Source: MR-S7 sp000400995
GTDB taxonomy: Bacteria > Pseudomonadota > Gammaproteobacteria > Burkholderiales > Burkholderiaceae_C
Assembly: GCF_045291395.1 (NCBI RefSeq)
Contig: NZ_CP152342.1
Coordinates: forward strand, 1,116,001-1,180,000
DNA: 64,000 bases
Direction: 5' to 3'
Shown here: piece by piece, positions 1 to 8,422 of the stretch
How positions within the stretch are numbered: position 1 is the first letter of the stretch
How the letters are laid out: each line of letters opens with the position of its first letter
The notes under the pieces: model-generated
Told to the model about the DNA's origin: nothing
Databases searched by the model: none
Seen by the model: the letters and a program-made list of their open reading frames with translations, nothing else
Made by a program: the position numbers and the translations under genes

Positions 1-133
1 CGAGGATCGGGGCGATCATCTTGCACGGGCCGCACCACTCGGCCCAGTAGTCCACCAGCACCGGTGTGCCGGCCTTGAGCACGTCGGCTTCGAAACTGGC
101 GTCGGAGATATGTCGGATGAGTTCGCTGGCCAT
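1..133 (-). CDS. trxA: Thioredoxin (N-terminal part, runs off window)
   Basis: The minus strand from the ATG at 133 reads 44 residues of a classical thioredoxin, including the redox active site WCGPCK. It is a cytoplasmic disulfide reductase that passes electrons from thioredoxin reductase to ribonucleotide reductase and other targets. The C-terminal half lies beyond base 1. It is divergent from the AddB-like gene that starts 51 bases away. Confidence 0.95.
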   Translation of the reverse strand, partial: MASELIRHISDASFEADVLKAGTPVLVDYWAEWCGPCKMIAPIL

Positions 134-183
134 GGCGCGTTCCTTGGGTTCCTTGAGAGGCGGGGCGTATAAAGTCGGGCATT

Positions 184-2766
184 GTGACAGAAACGCAAAC
201 CCTGCACCCCGGTATGGCCGGTGACTGCGACGCTATGACAGTCATAGCGAAAAACGATGGCGCCGATGCCTGCTGGCGCACCGTCTTCGACAGCGTAAGG
301 GCCCATGCGCAGCAGTGCGGCGTGCACCTGGCGGGCGCCGTGGTGCTCGTGCCCTACGCCCAGCTCATGGCCGAGGCGCGGCGGCAATGGGCGCGCCTGC
401 ACCCCCAGGGCTTCATGCCGCAGTTCGAGACCACGCGCAACTGGGCGCGGCGGCTCGGCGCCCCGCTGCCCGAGGGCAGCGAGTTCGCGGGCGATGTGGC
501 GCGCGACGCCGTCACCGCCCGCGCGCTGCTCGAGCGCGCCGGCCTGGCCGCCCACCGCGAAGCCCTGGCCGATCCGCTGCTGGAGATGGCGGCCCAGCTC
601 GCCGCCGCCGCGGCCGCCGCCGGCCCGCACGGCCGCGCCGCCTGGGCCGACGCGGCCCGCGCGCTGCTGGCCGCCGGCGGCGACGGCGGCGCGCTGCGGC
701 TGGAGGCCGCTGCCGCGCGCATCGCGCTCGAATGGGTGCTGGCCTCGCGCCACGCCACCGATGTGCTGTTCGACCCCGGCGTGCGCGCCAGCACGGACCT
801 GCTGGCCGTGGTGCAGGGCTTCCACCCCGACCCGCTGGCACAGGCGCTGCTGGCGCACTGGGGCGACGCGGGCCTGGCCGTTGCGTTGCCCGCGCCCGCG
901 GTGCATGGCCGCGCCGCGCTGCACACCGCCGCCGACGCGGAAGACGAGGCCCAGCGCGCCGCCGCCTGCGTGCTGGCCCACCTGGCCCAGGGCCGCGCGC
1001 CCGTGGCGCTGGCGGCCACCGACCGCGCGCTCACACGGCGCATCAGCGCGCTGCTGGACGGCGCGGGCGTGCCCGTGCACGACGAGAACGGCTGGACGCT
1101 GTCCACCACGCGCGCCGGGGCGCAGCTCATGGCCCTGCTGCGCGCCTGCACCTGGGACGCGCCGGCCGACGCCGTGCTCGACGCGCTCAAGCAGCTGCCC
1201 GCCGTGGAGGCCGCCGCGCTGCGCGCGCTGGAGCACGGGCTGCGCCGTGCCGGCCTGCGCCAGTGGAGCGCGGCCGTGGCCGCGCTGCAGGGCCGCGCCA
1301 GCCAGGCCCAGGCCGCTGCGCTCGCGGCGCAGGCCGACGCCTGGCGCGCGCCGCTGCGCGCCGCGCGGCCGCTGGCGCAGTGGCTCCAGGCGCTGCGCGA
1401 GCTGCTGCAGCAGACCGGCCTGTGGGACGCGCTGGCGCACGACAGCGCCGGCGAGCACGTGCTGGCAGAACTGCGCCTGCCCCAGGGCCTGGAGGCCGAC
1501 CTGGAGGCGCTCGATGGCGCGGGACGCCGCCTGGCGCTGGCCGAATTCACCCGCTGGGTCGACGCGGTGCTGGAGACGGGCCGCTACCGCCCCGAATACC
1601 TGGCCGGCGCTCCCGTGACCGTGCTGCCGCTGCCGCAGCTGCTGGCGCGCCCCTTCGCCGCGCTGGTCCTGCCCGGCTGCGACGAAAAGCGCCTGCAGAC
1701 CGCGCCCGAGCCGCCCGGCGTGTGGACCGCCGCGCAGCGCACGGCCCTGGGCCTGCCCACGCGCGAACAGCTCGCCGTGGTCCAGCGCGCCGCCTGGGCC
1801 CATGCGCTCGGCACGCCGTGGGTGGACATCCTCTGGCGCGCGGGCGACGAGGGCGGTGAGCCGCTGCTCGCCAGCCCCCTGGTGCTGGCGCTGCAGCTCG
1901 ATGGCGCAGCCGCCCCGGGCGGCGATGCGCGCGCCGCGCGTGCCATCGCCGCCGCGCCCGTGCCGCGCCCGCTGCCCGTGGGGGCGCAGCTGCCCGTGCC
2001 GCGGCTGTCCTCCTCGGCCTATGCGGACCTGCGCCACTGCCCCTACCGCTTCTTCGCGCTGCGCCAGCTGCGGCTGCAGGAAGAGGAGGAGCTGGACGCG
2101 CAGATCGACAAGCGCGACTTCGGCACCTGGCTGCACGCCGTGCTGCAGCACTTCCACGAGGCATTGCGCGACGCGCCCGGAGCGGACCGCATCGCCCTCA
2201 TGGACGAGGCCGCCGCGCGCGCCACGCGCGAGCAGCAGCTGCACGCGGGCGATTTCCTGCCCTACGCCAGCGGCTGGCCCCAGCTGCGCGCCGGCTACCT
2301 GGACTGGCTCGCCGGGCACGAGGCCACCGGCGCCGCCTTCCAGCGGGCCGAACTGAAGGCCAGCCAGCCGCTCGGCGCGCTGGAACTCGTGGGCACGCTC
2401 GATCGCGTGGACCGGGTGGGCGGGGAAGGCGGCACGGCCCTGGTCATCGACTACAAGACCGAGAGCGATGCCGCCACGCGCCGCCGCATCCAGGCGGGCG
2501 GCGAGGACACGCAGCTCGCCTTCTACGCCGCGCTCATGGGGGACGACCACCTGCGCGCCGCCTACGTCAACGTGGGCGAGCGCGGCGACACCCGCCTGCA
2601 CGAGCAGGACGACGTGGTGCTGCTGCGCGACCAGCTCGTCGAAGGCATCGTGCACGACATGGCCCGCATCGCCGACGGCGCGCCGCTGCCCGCGCTGGGC
2701 GAGGGCGCGGTGTGCGACTGGTGCGCCGCCCGCGGCCTGTGCCGCAAGGACTTCTGGAATGCATAG
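184..2766 (+). CDS. AddB-like PD-(D/E)XK nuclease
   Basis: An 860-residue protein of the AddB/RecB-nuclease type, probably the partner subunit of the UvrD-family helicase that follows. The C-terminal nuclease motif is VIDYKTES near residue 755. A likely 4Fe-4S staple is visible: one cysteine in RHCPYRFF near residue 618 and a C-x2-C-x5-C group in CDWCAARGLC near residue 843, the arrangement known from AddB and Cas4. I see no Walker A motif at the N-terminus, as expected for a non-motor subunit. The start is GTG at 184; ATGs at 214 and 235 are possible. Its stop lies just upstream of the helicase start, so the two form an operon for double-strand-break processing. Confidence 0.85.
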   Translation: MTETQTLHPGMAGDCDAMTVIAKNDGADACWRTVFDSVRAHAQQCGVHLAGAVVLVPYAQLMAEARRQWARLHPQGFMPQFETTRNWARRLGAPLPEGSEFAGDVARDAVTARALLERAGLAAHREALADPLLEMAAQLAAAAAAAGPHGRAAWADAARALLAAGGDGGALRLEAAAARIALEWVLASRHATDVLFDPGVRASTDLLAVVQGFHPDPLAQALLAHWGDAGLAVALPAPAVHGRAALHTAADAEDEAQRAAACVLAHLAQGRAPVALAATDRALTRRISALLDGAGVPVHDENGWTLSTTRAGAQLMALLRACTWDAPADAVLDALKQLPAVEAAALRALEHGLRRAGLRQWSAAVAALQGRASQAQAAALAAQADAWRAPLRAARPLAQWLQALRELLQQTGLWDALAHDSAGEHVLAELRLPQGLEADLEALDGAGRRLALAEFTRWVDAVLETGRYRPEYLAGAPVTVLPLPQLLARPFAALVLPGCDEKRLQTAPEPPGVWTAAQRTALGLPTREQLAVVQRAAWAHALGTPWVDILWRAGDEGGEPLLASPLVLALQLDGAAAPGGDARAARAIAAAPVPRPLPVGAQLPVPRLSSSAYADLRHCPYRFFALRQLRLQEEEELDAQIDKRDFGTWLHAVLQHFHEALRDAPGADRIALMDEAAARATREQQLHAGDFLPYASGWPQLRAGYLDWLAGHEATGAAFQRAELKASQPLGALELVGTLDRVDRVGGEGGTALVIDYKTESDAATRRRIQAGGEDTQLAFYAALMGDDHLRAAYVNVGERGDTRLHEQDDVVLLRDQLVEGIVHDMARIADGAPLPALGEGAVCDWCAARGLCRKDFWNA

Positions 2767-2794
2767 GAACCCCCCTGGGTGGCGGACAACGGAA

Positions 2795-5700
2795 ATGACA
2801 GGCCAAGCCGCGTACGAACACAACGGCCAGCCGGTCAGCCGCGAAGCCTTCTACGCCATCGCCTGCGACCCGCGCCGCAGCGTGGCCGTGGAGGCCTGCG
2901 CCGGCGCGGGCAAGACGTGGATGCTGGTGTCGCGCATGCTGCGCGCGCTGCTGGAGGGCAGCGCGCCGCACGAGATCCTGGCCATCACCTTCACCAAGAA
3001 GGCCGCGGGCGAGATGCGCCAGCGCCTGCAGGAGTGGCTGCAGGAGTTTTCCGGGAAGCCGCTGCCTGATCTGGAAAAAGAGCTGATTGCAAGGGGAATC
3101 AGCCTCCAGGCCGCACGGGACAAGCGCGAGCAGCTACAAAATTTGTACCGCCAGACGCTGGAGGCGGGCCGCCCCGTGCAGATCCGCACCTTCCACAGCT
3201 GGTTCGCCGCGCTGCTGTCCACCGCGCCGCTCGCGGTGCTGGAGCAGCAGGGCCTGCCTGCCCACTACGAGCTGCTGGAAGACGACGCCGAGGCCGTGCG
3301 CGAGGTCTGGCGCCCCTACCTGCAGGCCGTGGCGGACAGCCCCGCGCTGCGCGCCGCCTACGAGGAATGCGTGGCGCGCCATGGCCGCTCGCAGACGCAC
3401 AAGGCGCTCGAAGGCGCGCTGGCCAAGCGCGTGGAATTCACGCTGGCCGACGAGGCAGGCGTGGTCGACGCATCGGTGGAGCCGGTGGAGGCGCTGTTTC
3501 CCGACCTGGCGGGCGAGGGCGGCCCGCTGCAGGCCCTGGTGCTGCGCGAGCGCGAGGCCCTGCTGGCCGCCGCGCTGGCCCTGGGCCGCGCCAGCGCGCG
3601 CACCTATTCGGACAAGGGTGTGGCGCTGGAGATGGCCGTGACGGCGCAGGACGGCGACGGCGTGGCCGCCGCCCTGCTCACGCAGAAGGGCGAGCCGCGC
3701 AAGTTCAACGACAAGCTGGCCGGCATCGAGCAGGTGCGCCACGCCCAGGCACTGTGCGAGCGCGCCCTGGCCGCGCGCCGCCAGCACGAGGCCTGGCAGC
3801 ACCAGCGGCGCATGGCGCTGCTGGCGCGCGCGCTCATCGCGCAGTTCGCCCAGCTCAAGCGCGAGCGCGGCTGGGTGGACATGAACGACGTGGAGCGCAC
3901 GGCGCTGGTCATGCTGTCCGACCCCGTGCTCAGCGGCTGGGTGCAGGAGCGCCTGGACACGCGCGTGCGCCACCTGCTGGTCGATGAGTTCCAGGACACC
4001 AACCCGCTGCAGTGGCAGGCGCTGCATGCCTGGCTCTCGGGCTACGCGGGCACGGGAGGCGGCCAGCAGGCGCCCAGCGTGTTCATCGTGGGCGACCCCA
4101 AGCAGAGCATCTACCGCTTCCGCCGCGCCGAGCCGCAGGTCTTCCTGGCCGCGCAGGCGTTCGTGCGCGAGGGGCTGGGGGGCGACCTGCTCGCCTGCGA
4201 CCACACGCGGCGCAACGCCACCGGCGTGATCGACGCCGTCAACCACGCCATGCTGGCCGCGCAGGCGCAAGGCGAATACGCGGGCTTTCGCGCGCACACC
4301 ACCGAATCCGCCGACGCGGGCCGCCTGCTGTGCCTGCCCGCCATCACCGCTGACGACGGCGGCGGCGCGCCGCCGCAGGACGCGCTCCCGGCCTGGCGCG
4401 ACAGCCTGACCCAGCCACGCCACGAGGCCGAGGAAACCCTGCGCATGCGCGAATGCGCCCAGGCCGCTCAATGGGTCGCCGCGCAGATCGCCGCCGGCGT
4501 GCCCGCGCGCGAGATCATGGTGCTCGCACGCAAGCGCGACCGCCTCGCCGCGCTGCAGGACGCGCTGCGCGCCCAGCACATCCCATGCGTGCAGCCCGAG
4601 AAGGCCGAATTGGGCGATGCGCCCGAGGTGCGCGACGTCGTCGCGCTGCTGGACGCGCTGGTCTCCCCGGGGCACGACCTGTCGCTGGCGCGTGCGCTCA
4701 AGTCGCCCCTGTTCGGCGTGGATGACGCAGCGCTGGTGCAGCTCGCCCTGCTGCGCCGCCAGGACGAGCGCGCCAGCTGGTTCGATCTGCTGCTTCAAAA
4801 AAGAGAGCTGCTGCCGCTTGCCCTGCAAGCGCTGGGACCCGATTTGATGCAATACCAGCAATGGGTGGCCGCCTGGCCGCCGCACGACGCGCTGCACGCC
4901 ATCTACCGCCACCGCGACGTGCTCGCGCGCTATGCCGCCGCCGCGCCCGCCACGCAGCGAGGCGGCGTGCTGGCCAACCTGCGCGCGCTGCTGGCCGCCG
5001 CGCTGCAGCAGGGCGGTGGGCGCTACCTCACGCCCTATGCCTTCGTGCGCGCCATGAAGCGCCCCGGCACCCACGCCCCCGGCCGGGTGGATGCGCAGGC
5101 CGTGCGCCTGCTCACCATCCACGGCGCCAAGGGGCTGGAGGCGCACAGCGTGCTGCTGCTGGACACCGACGCCCGCGCCCAGAAGGCCGAGACCATGGGC
5201 GCGCTGGTGGACTGGCCGGGCGAGCAGCCCGTGCCGCGCCGCTTCGTCTTCCTGGCCAGCGAAACCAGCCCGCCGCCCAGTGCGGCCGAGGTGCTGGCAC
5301 TGGAGCAGGCCGAGCGCCAGCGCGAGGAGCTCAACACCCTCTACGTGGCGATGACGCGCGCCAAGCACTGCCTGGCCTTGTCCTGCGTGCAGGCGGCCCA
5401 TTCGTCGCCGGGCAGCTGGTGGAACCGGCTCGCCCCCGGCATGCAGGCTGCTCCCGCGCCCAAGGCGGGCGATGCCATGGCCGACCACGCCGCAGCGGCC
5501 GTGCTGCCCGAGCTGCCCCCTATGCGGCGCCCGCCCAGCCTGCGGCGCCCGATCCGCAAGACATCTCCACCCCGCAGACGCGCCTGGGCGAGGCCATGCA
5601 CCAGTTGCTGGAGCAGGCCGGCGTGGCCGGCGCACCCCTGGCGGCCCTGCGCGCGCAGGGCTGGTCCGGGCGGCGCCTGGCGCAGCTGGCGCGCGACTTC

Positions 5701-6078
5701 GACATCGCGCCGCAGGCCGCGCGGCACGCGGCTGACCTCGCGCAGCGCGTGCTGCAGGGGGAGGGCGCCTGGGCGTGGGACGCGGCGCAGGTGGAGCGGG
5801 CGTTCAACGAAGCGCCGCTGGTCCACCAGGGGCTGCGCCTGCGGCTGGACCGCCTGGTGCGCCGCCGCGCGCAGGCGGGGCGGCCTGCCGCGTGGTGGGT
5901 GCTGGACTACAAGAGCGCGGCGCGGCCAGAAAGCCAGCCGCAGCTGCAGGCGCAGTTGCGGCAGTACCGTGCCGCAGTGCGCGAGATGGCGCCGGGGGAG
6001 GCGGTGTTCGCGGCGTTCCTGACGGGGGATGGGCGGATGGTGGTGGTGGATGGCGTGGCGCAGGGGGAGTTGTTCTGA
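2795..6078 (+). CDS. AddA-like UvrD-family helicase-nuclease, frameshifted
   Basis: Superfamily 1A helicase with Walker A AGAGKT near residue 36, Walker B and flank VDEFQDTN near residue 397, and a C-terminal PD-(D/E)XK nuclease motif WVLDYKSA encoded near 5900. With the preceding AddB-like gene it should unwind and resect broken DNA. The start is ATG 2795; ATG 2759, which overlaps the upstream stop, is an alternative. The frame that carries the helicase domains goes out of register at the C5 run 5516-5520. Homology-like sequence resumes in the -1 frame and runs to the TGA at 6078. One extra C would give ...ELPPYAAPAQ... and a single intact protein of about 1094 residues. A degenerate copy of the local palindromic repeat is read in frame at about 4794-4840. 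Confidence 0.85.
4794..4840 (+). repeat. Comamonad palindromic repeat copy inside addA-like gene
   Basis: AGCTGCTGCCGCTTG, a 5-base loop, then CAAGCGCTGG. This is the same imperfect palindrome as the intergenic copies in this window. It is read in frame and encodes about residues 666-682 of the helicase. Confidence 0.6.
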
Positions 6079-6079
6079 T

Positions 6080-6128
6080 TATCAAAAAGAATAGCTGCCA
6101 GCGCTTGCTGCATAAGCGATAGAGCCTG
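6080..6128 (+). repeat. Comamonad palindromic repeat copy after addA-like gene
   Basis: ATAGCTGCCAGCGCTTG, CTGCA, TAAGCGATAGAGCC. It starts within a few bases of the TGA at 6078 and fills the gap to the flavoprotein gene. Same family as the copies at 23414, 47588 and others. Confidence 0.75.
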
Positions 6129-6180
6129 TTCTTATCAAGAATTCTCAAGGCGGCACGCCTCCTGGGTACCATCACCCGCA

Positions 6181-7521
6181 ATGCAAAGACTTTCCATGAC
6201 CGATTCCCTCTCCTGCGACGTCGCCGTCATCGGCGCCGGCCCCGCAGGCCTGATGGCCGCCGAGGCGGCCGCCAGCGCAAGCCTGCGCGTGCACGTGTTC
6301 GACGCCATGCCCTCCGTGGGCCGCAAGTTCCTGCTGGCGGGCAAGGGCGGGCTCAACCTCACGCACTCCGAGCCGCCCGAGCCCTTCCTCACGCGCTACG
6401 GCGCGCGGCAGGAGGCGCTGGCGCCCTGGCTGAGCGCCTTCGGCGCCACGGAGCTGCGCGCCTGGGCCGATGCGCTGGGGGCCGAGACCTTCGTGGGCAC
6501 GTCCGGCCGCGTGTTCCCGAAAGACATGAAGGCCGCGCCGCTGCTGCGTGCCTGGCTGCACCGGCTGCGCGCGCAGGGCGTGCGCTTCCACATGCGCCAC
6601 CGCTGGCTGGGCTGGACGGACGAGGGCGCCCTGCGCTTCGCCATGCCGCAGGGCGAGGCGGCGGCGCAGGCGCGCGCCGTGGTGCTGGCGCTGGGCGGCG
6701 GCAGCTGGGCGCGACTGGGTTCCGACGGGGCCTGGGTGCCCTTGCTCGCGCAGCGCGGCGTACCCGTGGCGCCCTTGCTGCCCGCCAACTGCGGCTTCGA
6801 CGTGCCGCGCGTGGACGCGCCGGCGGGCGAGACCCGGCGCGACTTCTTCCGCGAGCTGATCGGGCGCGGCCCCGCGCCGGCCGTGGGCTGGACGCCGTTC
6901 TTCGCCGAGCGCTTCGCGGGCCGGCCCTTCAAGCCGGTGGCCTTGTCCTTCACCGACAGCCAGGGCCGCCACTTCGCGCGGCGCGGCGAGTTCGTCGCCA
7001 CGGCCACGGGCGTGGAGGGCAGCCTGGTCTACGCCGTCTCCAGCCTGCTGCGGGGTGAGATCGAAGCGCACGGCCATGCCACCTTCCACCTGGACCTGCT
7101 GCCCGACCATTCGCCCGAGCGCGTGCTGGCCGAGGTGCGCCACCCGCGCGGCGCGCGCAGCCTGACCAGCCACCTCAAGGGCCGGCTGGGGCTGGAAGGG
7201 ATCAAGACGGCCGTGCTGTACGAGCAGCTGGGCAAGGACGGCATGCAGGACCCCGTGGCCCTGGCGCACGCGATCAAGGCGCTGCCCATCACCGTGGTGG
7301 CGTCCCGGCCGCTGGACGAGGCCATCAGCACCGCCGGCGGCGTGCCTTTCGAAGCGCTGGACGAGCGGCTCATGCTGCGCGACCTGCCCGGCGTGTTCTG
7401 CGCGGGCGAGATGCTGGACTGGGAGGCCCCCACCGGCGGCTACCTGCTCACCGCCTGCTGCGCCACGGGCCGGGCGGCCGGGGAGGGTGCGGCGGGCTGG
7501 GCTCAGAACTTGGTGCGGTAG
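6181..7521 (+). CDS. TIGR03862-type (HI0933-like) FAD flavoprotein
   Basis: 446-residue NAD(P)/FAD-dependent oxidoreductase. The N-terminal Rossmann dinucleotide-binding motif VIGAGPAGLMAAEAA lies at about residues 16-30, and a C-terminal FAD segment FCAGEMLDWEAPTGGY precedes the end. It belongs to the HI0933/BaiN-like flavoprotein group, whose physiological substrate is mostly unknown. The start is ATG 6181; ATG 6196 (MTDSLSCD) is also possible. The 3' end overlaps the convergent exported-protein gene by 19 bases. Confidence 0.9.
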   Translation: MQRLSMTDSLSCDVAVIGAGPAGLMAAEAAASASLRVHVFDAMPSVGRKFLLAGKGGLNLTHSEPPEPFLTRYGARQEALAPWLSAFGATELRAWADALGAETFVGTSGRVFPKDMKAAPLLRAWLHRLRAQGVRFHMRHRWLGWTDEGALRFAMPQGEAAAQARAVVLALGGGSWARLGSDGAWVPLLAQRGVPVAPLLPANCGFDVPRVDAPAGETRRDFFRELIGRGPAPAVGWTPFFAERFAGRPFKPVALSFTDSQGRHFARRGEFVATATGVEGSLVYAVSSLLRGEIEAHGHATFHLDLLPDHSPERVLAEVRHPRGARSLTSHLKGRLGLEGIKTAVLYEQLGKDGMQDPVALAHAIKALPITVVASRPLDEAISTAGGVPFEALDERLMLRDLPGVFCAGEMLDWEAPTGGYLLTACCATGRAAGEGAAGWAQNLVR

Positions 7522-8138
7522 TAGACCATGGGCCCGCCGCCGCGCGCGCGCAGCACCAGGCGCGAATGGCCTTCCAGCTGCACGCCGATGGCGCCGAACT
7601 CGGGCACGAGGCCGCGCGTGCGCGAGGTCTTCCACTGCACCTCCAGCCGCGTGCCGTAGCTGGGCTGCTCGCGGTGCCAGATCATGCCCATGGCGTCGGG
7701 CTCCTGGCCGGGCCGCGCCGCACGGGCCCAGGCGGACATGTCCAGGTGGCGGCCGCTGCCCAGCGGCGCGCGCCAGCGCACGCCGATGTCGGTGCCCCAC
7801 GGCGCCATCGCCGTGGTGTGCGGCCGCAGGTCGGCCTGGGTGGGCAGCGCCATGCCGAACGTGAAGCCGAGGCTGCCGGCGCGGCCGGGGCGCATCCAGC
7901 GCGTGACGTCCAGCCGCAGGGATTCGCCCATCGTGTCCAGGGGCGGGGTGCTGCCGGAGATTTCCAGGGACGGCAGCGCCTGGGAGGGCATTGCGTCGTT
8001 GGCGGCCATGGCCGCGGCTGCCATCGCCGTATCGGCCAGCGACGTTTCGGCCATGGCCTGGCACAGGGGACCGCCGGCCAGCAAACAGGCTAGGCACAAG
8101 CGGCAAGTGCGTGTCCGTGCTGTTGCGAGCGGTGGCAT
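7503..8138 (-). CDS. Exported protein of unknown function
   Basis: 211 residues with an N-terminal signal sequence (hydrophobic CRLCLACLLAGG followed by small residues near position 28). The rest is rich in Arg, Gly and alternating hydrophobics and ends in YYRTKF; a terminal aromatic residue is common in outer-membrane beta-barrel proteins. I do not recognise a named family. The ATG at 8138 is preceded by AGGAG at good spacing on the minus strand. It is convergent with the flavoprotein and divergent from the TonB receptor. Confidence 0.7.
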   Translation of the reverse strand: MPPLATARTRTCRLCLACLLAGGPLCQAMAETSLADTAMAAAAMAANDAMPSQALPSLEISGSTPPLDTMGESLRLDVTRWMRPGRAGSLGFTFGMALPTQADLRPHTTAMAPWGTDIGVRWRAPLGSGRHLDMSAWARAARPGQEPDAMGMIWHREQPSYGTRLEVQWKTSRTRGLVPEFGAIGVQLEGHSRLVLRARGGGPMVYYRTKF

Positions 8139-8299
8139 GGCGTCACTCCTGGCGTGAAGGGCGGTCGATGCCTTTCAGTGTGAGAGCGCGCGGATTTTGC
8201 GGAGTTCCAGCCAGGCGCTTTGGTTTGTAGGACGCCACCGCGGCGAGGGCTCCTCGGGGAATTGATCCAGGTCAGGTTCGGTTCGGAAGCCGCGAGGTT

Positions 8300-8325
8300 T
8301 CGTTATATTTGAATATATATTGCGA
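8300..8325 (+). promoter_or_regulatory. Putative ModE operator, upstream copy
   Basis: TCGTTATA at 8300-8307, exactly 10 bases, then TATTGCGA at 8318-8325. The E. coli ModE site has the form TCGNTATA-N10-TATANCGA. The right half differs at one position. It lies about 120 bases upstream of the TonB receptor start, in the same orientation and with the same spacing as the second site. Confidence 0.7.
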
Positions 8326-8341
8326 AAGATAAAGCAGGGCG

Positions 8342-8377
8342 GCGCCACCGCACGGCCAGGCGGTGGCGCTTGTTTTT
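8342..8377 (+). terminator. Terminator-like hairpin in the receptor leader
   Basis: Perfect 10-bp stem GCGCCACCGC (8342-8351) / GCGGTGGCGC (8360-8369) with an 8-base loop, followed by TTGTTTTT. It looks like a rho-independent terminator but lies between the two ModE-like sites and only about 45 bases before the receptor ATG. It could be an attenuator or could insulate the promoter from upstream reads. Confidence 0.55.
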
Positions 8378-8382
8378 GTCTA

Positions 8383-8408
8383 TCGCTATATACAATTTTC
8401 TATAGCGA
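8383..8408 (+). promoter_or_regulatory. Putative ModE operator, promoter-proximal copy
   Basis: TCGCTATA at 8383-8390, 10 bases, then TATAGCGA at 8401-8408. This is a perfect inverted repeat matching the ModE consensus TCGNTATA-N10-TATANCGA, with the extended half ATCGCTATATA as in E. coli modA. It ends 14 bases before the receptor ATG at 8423, so bound ModE would block transcription. A modE gene lies at 17969. Confidence 0.82.
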
Positions 8409-8422
8409 ACCAAGGAGATGAG

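Noticed and set aside
16..2823. Very long open frame on the minus strand opposite the AddB-like gene
   Set aside because: It is a by-product of about 75% GC and strong third-position bias in the real gene. The translation is low-complexity (Gly, Arg, Gln, His) with no domain. Similar antisense frames elsewhere (3134-5635, 52448-53833, 55369-57942, 62042-63622) were dropped for the same reason.
3066..3104. Possible further copy of the palindromic repeat inside the addA-like gene
   Set aside because: GAGCTGATTGCAAGGGGAATCAGCCTCC shares only the edges of the family and lacks the GCGCTTG/CAAGCGC stem.
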